Source of the DNA: Vibrio alfacsensis
GTDB lineage: Bacteria; Pseudomonadota; Gammaproteobacteria; Enterobacterales; Vibrionaceae
Assembly: GCF_003544875.1 (NCBI RefSeq)
Contig: NZ_CP032093.1
Location: 2,852,001 to 2,916,000 of the forward strand
Reading direction: 5' to 3'
DNA: 64,000 nt
Below the pieces are notes generated by a model. It saw only the letters and a program-made list of their open reading frames with translations, ran no database searches and was not told the origin of the DNA. Made by a program: the position numbers and the translations under genes. This document shows positions 19,943 through 28,919 of the stretch, piece after piece (position 1 is the first letter of the stretch; every line of letters starts with the position of its first letter).

Positions 19943-20713
19943 ATGCGTCGTCCTGTAGTGATGGGTAACTGGAAACTAAACGGTAGCAAAGCAATGGTAA
20001 CTGAGCTACTAGCGGGTATTAACGCTGAACTTGAAGGCGTTGAAGGCGTTGACGTAGCAGTAGCTCCACCAGCTCTTTACATCGGTCTAGCTGAGTGTGT
20101 CATCGCAGAAGGCGATAACAAAATTATCCTAGGTGCTCAAAACACTGACCTAAACAACAGCGGTGCATTCACTGGTGATATGTCTCCAGAAATGCTGAAA
20201 GACTTTGGTGCAACTCACATCATCATCGGTCACTCAGAGCGTCGTGAATACCACAACGAATCTGACGAGTTCATCGCGAAGAAATTCAACTTCCTAAAAG
20301 AAAACGGCCTAACGCCTGTTTTCTGTATCGGTGAATCTGAAGCTCAAAACGAAGCTGGCGAAACTGAAGCTGTATGTGCACGTCAAATCAACGCGGTTAT
20401 CGACACTTACGGTGTTGAAGCGCTAAACGGTGCGATCATCGCTTACGAACCAATCTGGGCTATCGGTACTGGTAAAGCAGCAACAGCTGAAGATGCACAA
20501 CGCATCCACGCTTCTATCCGCGCACTAATCGCAGCGAAAGACGAAGCAGTTGCAGAGCAAGTAATCATCCAATACGGCGGTTCTGTTAAACCAGAAAACG
20601 CTGAAGCTTACTTCTCACAACCAGACATCGACGGTGCTCTAGTTGGCGGCGCTTCTCTAGACGCTAAGAGCTTCGTCGCTATCGCTAAAGCAGCGGCTGC
20701 AGCTAAAGCTTAA
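19943..20713 (+). CDS. tpiA: Triosephosphate isomerase
   Basis: Glycolytic interconversion of DHAP and glyceraldehyde-3-phosphate. It has 256 residues. Catalytic motifs are present: GNWKLNG (Lys, about residues 8-14), [10 protein letters not shown] (His, near 95) and [11 protein letters not shown] (Glu, near 168), plus phosphate loop [11 protein letters not shown]. The ribosome site is AAGGGAGA. Codon use is strongly biased, as for highly expressed genes. A terminator follows 28 bases after the stop. Confidence 0.97.
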   Translation: MRRPVVMGNWKLNGSKAMVTELLAGINAELEGVEGVDVAVAPPALYIGLAECVIAEGDNKIILGAQNTDLNNSGAFTGDMSPEMLKDFGATHIIIGHSERREYHNESDEFIAKKFNFLKENGLTPVFCIGESEAQNEAGETEAVCARQINAVIDTYGVEALNGAIIAYEPIWAIGTGKAATAEDAQRIHASIRALIAAKDEAVAEQVIIQYGGSVKPENAEAYFSQPDIDGALVGGASLDAKSFVAIAKAAAAAKA

Positions 20714-20741
20714 TTTATCTCGTAATAGACGATAGATAATC

Positions 20742-20774
20742 AAAAGGCCGATGTGAAAGCATCGGCCTTTTTGG
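20742..20774 (+). terminator. tpiA terminator
   Basis: A 12-base perfect stem (AAAAGGCCGATG / CATCGGCCTTTT) with a six-base loop and trailing T residues. Confidence 0.93.
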
Positions 20775-20789
20775 TTTTTGAAAAAGATT

Positions 20790-20935
20790 ATAGGTTTTAG
20801 GGCCTAGATCCTAGGTGGCGTGTACTGGAAGTTTTTGCATTTCATTAGTTCTTGAGAAAGCTGTCAGAATACTGAATACGGAGCGCTTCGCTTACAGAAT
20901 ACGGGAAAAGCAAGGACCTAGGTTTTAGGCCCCTA
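20790..20935. repeat. Composite intergenic repeat, copy H (left half)
   Basis: Starts with GGGCCTAGATCCTAGGTGG, then GTACTGGAAGTTTTTGCATTTC, GTTCTTGAGAAAGCTGTC, GAATACTGAATACGGAGCGC, TTCGCTTACAGAATACGGG and AAAGCA. It then runs straight into a second left end (copy I). It is thus a truncated copy joined in tandem to a full one. Confidence 0.85.
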
Positions 20936-21312
20936 GATCCTAGGTGGTGTACGCTAGAAGTTTGTGCACTTCATTAGTTCTTGAGAAAGCTGTTGGAATA
21001 CAGAATACAGAATACAGAATACAGAATACAGAAAGCTAACGATTGCGCGTAATCCGTAATCCGTAATCCGTAATCCGTAATCCGTAATCCGTAATCCGTA
21101 ATCCGTAATCCGTAATCCGTAATCCGTAATCCGTAATCCGTAATCCGTAATCCGTAATCCGTAATCCGTAATCCGTAATCCGTAATCCGTAATCCGTAAT
21201 CCGTAATCCGTAATCCGTAATCCGTAATCCGTAATCCGTAATCCGTAATCCGTAATCCGTAATCCAAAACATTAGGTCCTAGGCCCTAGGATCCTAAGAC
21301 CTATATCTTTCC
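20918..21312. repeat. Composite intergenic repeat, copy I
   Basis: Begins GGACCTAGGTTTTAGGCCCC and TAGATCCTAGGTGGTGTACG, repeats the left half seen in copy H, and has five GAATACA units (20996-21030). It passes through AACGATTGCGC to a 31-unit GTAATCC array and ends with CAAAACATTAGGTCCTAGGC and further CTAG units. The GTCATTC modules are missing. It lies between tpiA (+) and uge (-), at their 3' ends. Confidence 0.88.
21049..21265. repeat. Heptanucleotide array, 31 units of GTAATCC
   Basis: 217 bases, exactly 31 perfect copies of GTAATCC, the longest array in the window. It is a strong candidate for length variation by slippage. The minus-strand reading (ITDYGLR repeats) has no ribosome site and is probably not translated. 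Confidence 0.98.
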
Positions 21313-21323
21313 CTAAGCCCCAT

Positions 21324-22328
21324 CTATTTCCCATAAAAGTCTTTATACCAAGCGACAAACTCTGCTACGCCCTCTTTCACGCTGACTTGCGGTTTATAGC
21401 CTGTGGCGGCAAACAAATCCTCGGTATCGGCATAGGTTTGGTACACATCACCTGGCTGCATTTCTCGGAAATTTTTCTTGGCCTCAATGCCGAGCTCATC
21501 TTCAATCGCCTTTACAAAATCCATCAAATTGATTGGTGAACCGTGGCCGATGTTGTACACCGCATACGGGGCAGAGCTGCTTGCTGGCGTGCCCGTTTCA
21601 ACCGTCCAAGCCTCGTTTTTTTGAGGGATCACATCCGCGATACGCACTACGCCCTCGACGATATCATCGACGTGCGTGAAATCTCGCCACATGTCACCGT
21701 TGTTATTAATGTCGATGGTATCGCCATCCAGAATCTTCTTGGTAAAGATGAACGGTGCCATATCTGGGCGGCCCCAAGCGCCATAAACAGTGAAGAAACG
21801 GAGGCCTGTGGTCGGAATATCATAAAGGTGAGAATAGCTGTGAGCCATCAACTCATTGGATTTCTTTGTTGCGGCGTACAAGGAAACGGGGTGATCAACT
21901 GTGTCTGACGTGGCGAATGGCACTTTGGCGTTTAAACCGTACACAGAACTCGATGAGGCATACACCAAATGCCGCACTTGATTCTGGCGACATCCCTCAA
22001 GAATATTAAGGTGACCAACCAGGTTTGAATCAGCGTACGCGTGCGGGTTCTCTAATGAGTAACGCACGCCTGCTTGCGCGGCTAAATGAATGACTCGATC
22101 AAACTTTTCTGCAGCGAACAATTGCGCCATTGCTTCGCGATCTGCGATATCCACATTTACGAACTTAAACAATGGATTTTCAATGCGAGCTAGCCGTGCG
22201 TGTTTTAGGTTCACATCGTAGTAATCGTTAAGGTTATCGATACCAATAACCTCATGACCTGCTGCATTAAGCTTTTCTGCGGTCGCGCTTCCAATAAAGC
22301 CTGCCGCACCTGTTACGAGATACTTCAT
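21324..22328 (-). CDS. UDP-glucuronate 4-epimerase type NAD-dependent epimerase
   Basis: Extended short-chain dehydrogenase that probably converts UDP-glucuronate to UDP-galacturonate for capsule or LPS. The start at 22328 (MKYLVTGAAGFIGS) puts the NAD-binding GxxGxxG at the N-terminus and gives 334 residues; an upstream start would add 14 unlikely residues. The catalytic Tyr-x3-Lys is YAATK near 150. Ugd directly upstream supplies UDP-glucuronate. A palindromic terminator separates the two genes. Confidence 0.88.
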   Translation of the reverse strand: MKYLVTGAAGFIGSATAEKLNAAGHEVIGIDNLNDYYDVNLKHARLARIENPLFKFVNVDIADREAMAQLFAAEKFDRVIHLAAQAGVRYSLENPHAYADSNLVGHLNILEGCRQNQVRHLVYASSSSVYGLNAKVPFATSDTVDHPVSLYAATKKSNELMAHSYSHLYDIPTTGLRFFTVYGAWGRPDMAPFIFTKKILDGDTIDINNNGDMWRDFTHVDDIVEGVVRIADVIPQKNEAWTVETGTPASSSAPYAVYNIGHGSPINLMDFVKAIEDELGIEAKKNFREMQPGDVYQTYADTEDLFAATGYKPQVSVKEGVAEFVAWYKDFYGK

Positions 22329-22346
22329 AGCATTCCTTTCCTTGGA

Positions 22347-22379
22347 ATAAAAAAGCCAGTGAATATTCACTGGCTTTAT
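22347..22379 (-). terminator. ugd terminator / attenuator
   Basis: A perfect 13-base inverted repeat (AAAGCCAGTGAAT / ATTCACTGGCTTT) with further T residues on the minus strand, between ugd and the epimerase gene. As a perfect palindrome its loop must open by a few pairs. Confidence 0.75.
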
Positions 22380-22396
22380 GAAGTATAGGTGGGGAT

Positions 22397-23563
22397 TTAG
22401 TCACTACCAAATAAGTCACGGGTATAGATTTTTTCTGCAACGTCCGCTAACTCTTCAACCATACGGTTAGATACGATCACATCCGCCGTTTGTTTGAACT
22501 CGTTCAAATCTTGAATCACGCGTGAATTAAAGAACTCTTGCTCTTTAAGTACTGGCTCATACACCACCACTTCAATGCCTTTAGCCTTAATACGCTTCAT
22601 GATGCCTTGGATAGAAGAGGCGCGGAAGTTGTCTGACCCGGCTTTCATGATCAAGCGGTAAATACCAACCACTTTTGGCTGACGCTTAATAATCGATTCT
22701 GCGACAAAATCTTTGCGAGTACGGTTTGCTTCTACAATTGCACCAATGATGTTATTCGGCACACTTTGGTAGTTAGCAAGAAGCTGCTTCGTATCTTTCG
22801 GCAAACAGTAACCACCATAACCAAATGATGGGTTGTTGTAGTGATTGCCAATACGTGGGTCTAAACCAACCCCCTCAATGATTTGGCGAGCATCTAAGCC
22901 GTGTGCTTCTGCGTAAGAATCCAACTCATTAAAATAAGCCACACGCATCGCAAGGTACGTATTCGAGAACAGTTTTACGGCTTCCGCTTCTGTCGAATCG
23001 GTAAACAGGACTTGAATGTCTTCTTTAACTGCGCCAGTAACGAGCATACCAGCAAAGGTCTCCGCTCTTTCACTTCGTTCGCCGACAATAATGCGTGATG
23101 GGTAAAGGTTATCGTAAAGAGCCTTACCCTCTCGTAAAAACTCAGGGGAGAAGAGAATATTCTCGCAATTCAACTCTTGTTTGATACGCGTCGTATAACC
23201 AACTGGCACCGTTGATTTGATCACCATTACCGCATCAGGGTTAATCGCCATGACATCTCTGATCACCGCTTCTACAGAAGAGGTATTGAAGTAGTTGGTG
23301 ATAGGGTCATAATCAGTTGGGGTTGCAATAACAACATAATCAGCATTGAGGTATGCCAACTCTTTGTCTGTTGTTGCAACAAAGTTTAGCGACTTGTTTG
23401 CAAGAAAGTGTTCAATCTCTGCATCCACAATTGGCGATTGCTTGTTATTTAGCAATTCGACTTTTTCCGGGATGATATCAACCGCAACCACTTCATGATT
23501 TTGAGCTAACAACATAGCGTTAGAAAGCCCTACATAGCCGGTCCCCGCCACTGCGATTTTCAT
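22397..23563 (-). CDS. ugd: UDP-glucose 6-dehydrogenase
   Basis: Oxidises UDP-glucose to UDP-glucuronate with two NAD+. It has 388 residues. The NAD-binding motif GTGYVGLS is at 7-14. The catalytic cysteine lies in [14 protein letters not shown] near residues 248-261. [14 protein letters not shown] matches the central domain. It precedes the 4-epimerase, forming a short UDP-sugar operon beside the capsule locus. Confidence 0.95.
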   Translation of the reverse strand: MKIAVAGTGYVGLSNAMLLAQNHEVVAVDIIPEKVELLNNKQSPIVDAEIEHFLANKSLNFVATTDKELAYLNADYVVIATPTDYDPITNYFNTSSVEAVIRDVMAINPDAVMVIKSTVPVGYTTRIKQELNCENILFSPEFLREGKALYDNLYPSRIIVGERSERAETFAGMLVTGAVKEDIQVLFTDSTEAEAVKLFSNTYLAMRVAYFNELDSYAEAHGLDARQIIEGVGLDPRIGNHYNNPSFGYGGYCLPKDTKQLLANYQSVPNNIIGAIVEANRTRKDFVAESIIKRQPKVVGIYRLIMKAGSDNFRASSIQGIMKRIKAKGIEVVVYEPVLKEQEFFNSRVIQDLNEFKQTADVIVSNRMVEELADVAEKIYTRDLFGSD

Positions 23564-23621
23564 GGGTGAATCCTTAAGTTCAACTTTTACAAAAGCATAG
23601 CAGAATCAAGAATACTGAACT

Positions 23622-24032
23622 AGATCTTAGGCTTTAGATTTTGGGTACTAGGGGAAGTTAGGTCCTAGGGTCCTAGGGTCCTAGGGTCCTAGGGTCCTAG
23701 AAAGAGTTTGTTGGACGTTCTGGGTATTTCAATGATCTTTGAGGAAGTTAATTTGAATACTGAATACCGAATACCGAAAAGCACATCATCACCAATTGTG
23801 TCATTCCAGCGAGCCTTAGCGAGACTAGGAATCTACTACCCACACGCAATTTAATCTCAAATTATCACCTTAACTCTTTCAAAAGCGGCCAGTAGATTTT
23901 GAATCACATTCGTCCCTCACTGTTCAGAATGACAAGTATTCTTCTTATAATTCAAGAGCAAAGTTTGTTCATAATCCAAAACATTAGGATCCTAGGACCT
24001 GCTTTTTACCTAGGCCCTTTCTTTTATCCCCC
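23622..24032. repeat. Composite intergenic repeat, copy J (full length)
   Basis: Fills the divergent space between ugd and rjg. It holds five perfect 8-base units GGTCCTAG (23661-23700), then the TTGTTGGACGTTCTGGG stretch and GAATACTGAATACCGAATACC. The module GTCATTCCAGCGAGCCTTAG (from about 23801) follows, with its inverted partner AGTAGATTTTGAATCACATT...GAATGAC (to about 23934). The right end is CCAAAACATTAGGATCCTAG and CTGCTTTTTACCTAGG. The heptamer array is reduced to about one unit (CATAATCC). Confidence 0.88.
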
Positions 24033-24112
24033 TCGCACGCTGGCTAAATTACCACCACATCAATGCACTAAATCAGTACCATATAAGTGACATAATTTCT
24101 CAAGGACGAACC

Positions 24113-25462
24113 ATGACAACCACCATCTGCGAACTTGCCAGTGTTATCCATCACGGTGGTAAACACACTGTGACGGGATCTTGCCATGAGCTAAAACTTT
24201 CTCTCGGAAGTATTTTGATTGATTGTGGTCTTTTCCAAGGAAAGGATATTCAATTTGGTGGACGCAATGCTTCACTGAATATTGAATTCTCAATCAAACA
24301 GTTAAAGGCTCTAATATTAACCCATGCACACATTGACCATATTGGGCGCTTGCCCTGGTTACTCGCTGCGGGTTTTAAAGGCTCTATCTATTGCACCAAA
24401 GCGACCGCAGAGTTAGTCCCACTAATGCTGGAAGATGGATTAAAGCTGCAGCTTGGGCTTAAGTACCATCAGCGCCAACAGGTACTCAATGTTATCAAAA
24501 AACAGCTTAAGCCCTGCCACTACCAACAATGGCTACCATTAGGTAAGCAGCACTATTTACGCTTTCAACCTGCTGGCCATATTCTTGGTTCTGCCTATGT
24601 GGAGTTCAAACTGCCCAACAGTGAAGTGATCGTCTTCTCGGGTGATCTTGGCCCTAGCAATACCCCTCTACTGCCCGATCCTAAATCACCAAAACAGGCG
24701 GACTATTTGTTTATTGAATCCACTTATGGAAATAAACAACATGAAGACGTTTCTACACGTACTGCGCGCTTAAACCACATCATTGATCATGCACTTAAAG
24801 ATGGTGGCGTGATCCTTATTCCTGCGTTCAGTGTAGGGAGAACTCAAGAACTGCTTTTTGATATCGAGCAGTTGATCCACCAACGTGACTTGCATTCCTC
24901 TCTGCCGATCATTTTAGACTCCCCTCTTGCTAAGCAAGTGACCAAAACCTATCGCCGCTTTAAAAAGCTTTGGAGCACAGAGGCGAAAAACAAGCTAAAC
25001 CATCAACGCCACCCACTGTCTTTTGAACAATGCATAACGGTAGATAACCACCGAGAACATCAAGCGTTGGTTAACCGCCTTGCCTCCACGGATGAGCCTG
25101 CCATTGTCGTTGCGGCATCGGGCATGTGTGAGGGCGGCCGTATCGTAAACTATTTAGAAGCGCTGCTACCCGATGAGAAAAATGATGTGTTATTTGCGGG
25201 CTACCAAGCGCAAGGTACATTGGGGCGAGCGATTCAACAGGGAGACTCGGAGATATCCATTGGAGAGCAGCGTGTTGAGGTTAATGCGCAAATACACACG
25301 ATGTCTGGTTACTCGGCCCATGCAGACCAAGCGGATTTACTACGCTTTATTACAGGCATACCAGCCAAGCCGAAAGCCGTGCATTTGATTCATGGTGAAA
25401 CGAACGCGAAGCGCGAGTTAGGGGAATTAATTGAACAGAATGGGGTTAAGGTTGTTGATTGA
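24113..25462 (+). CDS. rjg: Metallo-beta-lactamase-fold RNase (beta-CASP family)
   Basis: Probable RNA-processing hydrolase. It has 449 residues. The zinc-binding motif THAHIDHIGR is at about residues 63-72. Further metal motifs (AGHILGSAYVEF, FSGDLG) and the beta-CASP region (DSPLAKQVTK, ASGMCEGGRIVNYL, SGYSAHADQ) are in the expected order. In V. parahaemolyticus this gene marks one border of the K-antigen locus, and here too it borders the polysaccharide region. The substrate is unknown. Confidence 0.88.
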   Translation: MTTTICELASVIHHGGKHTVTGSCHELKLSLGSILIDCGLFQGKDIQFGGRNASLNIEFSIKQLKALILTHAHIDHIGRLPWLLAAGFKGSIYCTKATAELVPLMLEDGLKLQLGLKYHQRQQVLNVIKKQLKPCHYQQWLPLGKQHYLRFQPAGHILGSAYVEFKLPNSEVIVFSGDLGPSNTPLLPDPKSPKQADYLFIESTYGNKQHEDVSTRTARLNHIIDHALKDGGVILIPAFSVGRTQELLFDIEQLIHQRDLHSSLPIILDSPLAKQVTKTYRRFKKLWSTEAKNKLNHQRHPLSFEQCITVDNHREHQALVNRLASTDEPAIVVAASGMCEGGRIVNYLEALLPDEKNDVLFAGYQAQGTLGRAIQQGDSEISIGEQRVEVNAQIHTMSGYSAHADQADLLRFITGIPAKPKAVHLIHGETNAKRELGELIEQNGVKVVD

Positions 25463-25469
25463 TGGGATT

Positions 25470-25812
25470 TTAGGTTTTTAGAGTCCTAGGTCCTAGGTCC
25501 TAGAGGGAGTTTGTTGGTCACTCTGTGTATTTCTATGGCTTTTTGAGGAAGTTATTTGAATACAGGACGCTTCGAATACAGAATACAGAAAAGCACATCA
25601 TCACCAACTGTGTCATTCCAGGGAGCCTTGGCGAGACTAGGAATCTATTACCCGCACGCCTTTTGTCTCAGTTCGTAGCCTTAACGCTTTCAAACTCGGC
25701 TCGTAGATTCTGAATCACGTTCGTGCCTCACTGTCCAGAATAACGGCTATTTTAGCGCCTCCTTAAATATGAGGAGGGGCGTCATTCCAACGAGCCTTGA
25801 CGAGATTAGGAA
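25470..25812. repeat. Composite intergenic repeat, copy K
   Basis: Begins eight bases after the rjg stop. It has three GTCCTAG heptamers (25483-25503), TTGTTGGTCACTC, GAATACAGGACGCTTCGAATAC, the module GTCATTCCAGGGAGCCTTGG, and its inverted partner CGTAGATTCTGAATCACGTT. A second GTCATTCCAACGAGCCTTGA module follows at about 25780. The right CTAG end and the heptamer array are missing, so the copy is truncated or rearranged. Confidence 0.82.
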
Positions 25813-25894
25813 TCTTATAACCACAAGCCCGGAAAGTGACTGTTTCCACCTTAGAGAACGTATACATATTGCAATATGTTTATGGCGATTGATG

Positions 25895-26218
25895 TTATTT
25901 AAGTTTTATTCCATGCGTTTCGATGTGGGCAAGTAGTTCAGTTGATGTGATTTTGTGCTTTACCACCAAATCCACTGTAAATGGCAGTGAAGACTGCTCT
26001 AAACGATCTTGTAAACCTGCGAGTACGCTTAACGAAATATCCCTGCCCTCAAGGGCGATATCAATGTCAGAGTTATCTTTAAAGGTTCCTAACGCTCTAG
26101 AGCCAAATACCCAAGCACGGGTGACTAAGTCATGATTGAGCACAATATCTTTAATCAATTGATATTGGTGAGTCTTAAGGCCAATCAACGTTGGGTCAAC
26201 AAGACAACCGTTATCCAC
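25895..26218 (-). CDS. mntA: MntA-type nucleotidyltransferase antitoxin
   Basis: The protein has 107 residues with the minimal nucleotidyltransferase motif GSRALGTFKDNSDID, an exact GSX10DXD fit. MntA proteins adenylylate their partner HepT on the tyrosine of its RX4HXY motif and thereby silence the toxin. The start overlaps the hepT end by eight bases. It lies outside the polysaccharide terminator, between rjg and the operon end. The alternative name is HI0073-like protein. Confidence 0.88.
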   Translation of the reverse strand: MDNGCLVDPTLIGLKTHQYQLIKDIVLNHDLVTRAWVFGSRALGTFKDNSDIDIALEGRDISLSVLAGLQDRLEQSSLPFTVDLVVKHKITSTELLAHIETHGIKLK

Positions 26219-26618
26219 GCTTCACCTCTAGATATTGCGTGATCTGCTCAATCACTGGGGAAAATGACTCAAGGATCAACGCTTGGGCTTCTAGAACATT
26301 TTCTTCATCATACGTATGCGATAATAAATTACGTTTGATCAACGCTTCTAGCATAGTTTCACATTGCTCTGAGGAGATATGCTTGGCCTCTAATGCAGTA
26401 CGAAACACACTACGTGGTGAGGCGACATCAAAGCCTTCAAACTCAAGTAAGTCCTTTAATGTTTTCCATGTAAGCTCAAAGGAAAACTCAAACGTTTGAA
26501 CCAGACCTGCAAGTTCCAACTCGTTATAGCTCTCTTGATTACACGCTCTTTTGAGCCTTTGTTGGGCTTTAATTAAGTTCTGTAGCCGTTGCTTCCAGCG
26601 TTCTGGGTTTGCGTTCAT
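26211..26618 (-). CDS. hepT: HepT-type RNase toxin (HI0074 family)
   Basis: The protein has 135 residues and is all helical, resembling the nucleotidyltransferase-substrate-binding fold (FEFSFELTWKTLKDLLEFEG, about residues 49-68). It carries RNLLSHTY near residues 94-101, an exact match to the catalytic RX4HXY motif of HepT toxins (HEPN superfamily). It pairs with the overlapping mntA gene. RNase activity is inferred from the motif. Confidence 0.87.
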   Translation of the reverse strand: MNANPERWKQRLQNLIKAQQRLKRACNQESYNELELAGLVQTFEFSFELTWKTLKDLLEFEGFDVASPRSVFRTALEAKHISSEQCETMLEALIKRNLLSHTYDEENVLEAQALILESFSPVIEQITQYLEVKRG

Positions 26619-26724
26619 AATAACCGCCTAATTGTAGGGAGAGGCCCCGCTTAACATGGGAGTTTAAACTACCTAAACACGAACAAAATGTCATGCTTTC
26701 ATTCGCAGCGACCTCTCGCATATA

Positions 26725-26751
26725 CAAAAAAGGGCACCATACTAGGTGCCC
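26725..26751 (-). terminator. Terminator of the polysaccharide operon
   Basis: On the minus strand GGGCACC and GGTGCCC form a perfect stem with a six-base loop, followed by TTTTTT. It begins six bases after the stop of the last gene of the operon and separates it from hepT-mntA. Confidence 0.9.
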
Positions 26752-26756
26752 ATCGT

Positions 26757-28706
26757 TTACTCATTGACCGCTTGATGAATATTTATTACGTCGTCATCAA
26801 TATGATTATGTTTCCAAACCAAATCGCCAATGCCATCAGTTGGATTAAAACCTGTTGGTGCACTTAGCAGTAATGAACGAATTTTTTCATGATCCATTCC
26901 GTGACAAGCTAAATCAAGTTCATTGATGAGCGATTCATAATCTGACAAAGATAAGTGGACTTCATGCGCCGTCATAATACGCTCATGAGCGGTTTGCTTA
27001 ACGTTATCGCCAATCAGCAACTCTTCATACAATTTTTCACCCGGGCGAAGGCCTGCAAATTGAATTTCAATATCGCCATAAGGGTTTGTCTCTGCTTTCA
27101 CCTCTAAGCCAGAAAGCTGGATCAGATTACGAGCCAAATCAGTGATTTTTACGGATTCACCCATATCCAAAACAAACACATCCCCGCCCTTGCCCATTGC
27201 CCCCGCTTGAATCACAAGTTGGGCCGCCTCTGGAATGGTCATAAAGTAACGGGTGATATCAGGATGCGTTACCGTTACCGGGCCGCCTGCCGCAATTTGC
27301 TTTTTAAATAATGGGATCACAGAACCGGACGAGCCAAGCACGTTACCAAAGCGCACCATGCAAAAACGGGTGCCATTCGCCTTTTCATTCTCTTGCTCAG
27401 CCAGCGCTTGCAAGCCAAGCTCTGCCATTCGCTTCGTCGTGCCCATCACATTGGTGGGGCGCACCGCTTTATCAGTAGAGATCAATACAAATGACTCGAC
27501 GCCAGCTTTAATGGCTGCAGTCGCCGTGTAGTAGGTACCGTAAACATTGTTACGCACGCCTTCGATGACATTGTATTCCACCAATGGGACGTGCTTGTAA
27601 GCGGCTGCATGATACACCGTTTGTACTTTAAACGACGCCATGATGGTTTCTAGACGGTGCTGTCTTTGTACCGAGCCTAACAACGGAATAATATCGCAGC
27701 TCAGCCCTTTTTGTTGCTTAAGTAGATTAAGCTCACGATCAATTTGGTACAAACCGAACTCTGACAGCTCAAACAAAATAATCGCGGTTGGATTTTGTTC
27801 CACAATCTGGCGACAAAGCTCGGAGCCGATAGAACCGCCTGCGCCAGTTACCATGACCACTTTATCTTTGATATTGGCCTCAAGCAGCACTTGTTGTGGC
27901 GCAACAGGATCTCGCCCTAGCAGATCTTCAATCGCGACATCTTTGAGCTCATCAATTTTTGCCTTACCAGATACAATATCCGTCATATCTGGCACAGTTA
28001 GGACCTCTACTGGTAACTTAGCAAGATCATCCAAAATCAACTTTCTGCGAGACCGCTTCGCGCTAGGTACTGCTAGCAATATCTGAGAGATGTCGTATTT
28101 ATTGATGACAGGCATAACATCTTCTATTGCAAACACGGGCAAGCCTAAGATCATGGTATTGCACAGTGTTGGATCGCCATCAACGAAAGCACGAACGCGA
28201 TATTCACCGGAGCTTCTCAAAGCCATAGCGAGCTGACGACCACCAGACCCAGCACCGTAAATAAGCACCTCTTTGTTCTGGTTATTCGCATAACTTTGCG
28301 CGACAAGGGAGCGAACGACTACACGAGGGCCGCCACAGAACAATGCCAAGAATGCGCCATAAATAATCGGTACCGTTCTTGGGAACGGATCACTCATGTA
28401 AAAGCTCAATGCTGCAACAACAGTAGCTGAGACTACTGCACCAGCGGTGACAACAAACAGCGCTTGAAAGGTGAGATACCGCAGTACCGCACGATAGAGC
28501 CCTAATCGCGCAAATACTACGACGGTGATCAGCGTGACAACAACTTGTATTCCCCATACTGCAGGGTAAGAAAAGTAATTGGTTTCGCCTGAACGCACCA
28601 AAATTGCAAGATGAAAAGCAAGAAAAATCAGCACTGTATCAACCAAGACACTGACTATTCGCTTATTTGTTCGAGAAAGCTGCCATAAAAATTGTAGACG
28701 TTGCAT
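26757..28706 (-). CDS. WbpM/FlaA1-type nucleotide-sugar 4,6-dehydratase, membrane form
   Basis: The protein has 649 residues. Four hydrophobic membrane segments fill roughly residues 15-125. A CoA-binding-like domain follows (GAGSGGRQLAMALRSSGEYR), then an extended SDR domain with VTGAGGSIGSELC near 284 and the catalytic M-x3-K pattern (VMGTTKRMAE) near 410. Such enzymes turn UDP-GlcNAc into the 4-keto-6-deoxy sugar, the precursor of QuiNAc, FucNAc or bacillosamine-type sugars. It is the last gene of the operon. With the SDR and sugar transferase upstream it likely makes and loads the first sugar. Confidence 0.88.
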   Translation of the reverse strand: MQRLQFLWQLSRTNKRIVSVLVDTVLIFLAFHLAILVRSGETNYFSYPAVWGIQVVVTLITVVVFARLGLYRAVLRYLTFQALFVVTAGAVVSATVVAALSFYMSDPFPRTVPIIYGAFLALFCGGPRVVVRSLVAQSYANNQNKEVLIYGAGSGGRQLAMALRSSGEYRVRAFVDGDPTLCNTMILGLPVFAIEDVMPVINKYDISQILLAVPSAKRSRRKLILDDLAKLPVEVLTVPDMTDIVSGKAKIDELKDVAIEDLLGRDPVAPQQVLLEANIKDKVVMVTGAGGSIGSELCRQIVEQNPTAIILFELSEFGLYQIDRELNLLKQQKGLSCDIIPLLGSVQRQHRLETIMASFKVQTVYHAAAYKHVPLVEYNVIEGVRNNVYGTYYTATAAIKAGVESFVLISTDKAVRPTNVMGTTKRMAELGLQALAEQENEKANGTRFCMVRFGNVLGSSGSVIPLFKKQIAAGGPVTVTHPDITRYFMTIPEAAQLVIQAGAMGKGGDVFVLDMGESVKITDLARNLIQLSGLEVKAETNPYGDIEIQFAGLRPGEKLYEELLIGDNVKQTAHERIMTAHEVHLSLSDYESLINELDLACHGMDHEKIRSLLLSAPTGFNPTDGIGDLVWKHNHIDDDVINIHQAVNE

Positions 28707-28919
28707 AGTATTATTAGTTTTAGTAAGTATCAGCGATAAACCTAGTAAGTTTAGATCTGCAATTCATATTGTTTTGAATTTTAGAGCGTCGTAACTAGGA
28801 AAGTTTTCAGTGAAGCGTAATGCACGAGCACGGTAGATTGCAAATTGATGTCGTGAATTCTTAGAAAGATATAGAAAAGAGTGGTAGAGATACCACTCAA
28901 TGTTGAATAGCTTAAGAGG

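Noticed and set aside
20974..21272. Minus-strand readings made of ITDYGLR repeats (also 18929-19258)
   Set aside because: They come from seven-base repeats, which keep every frame open when the unit has no stop. They lack ribosome sites and non-repetitive domains, so I treat them as fortuitous.
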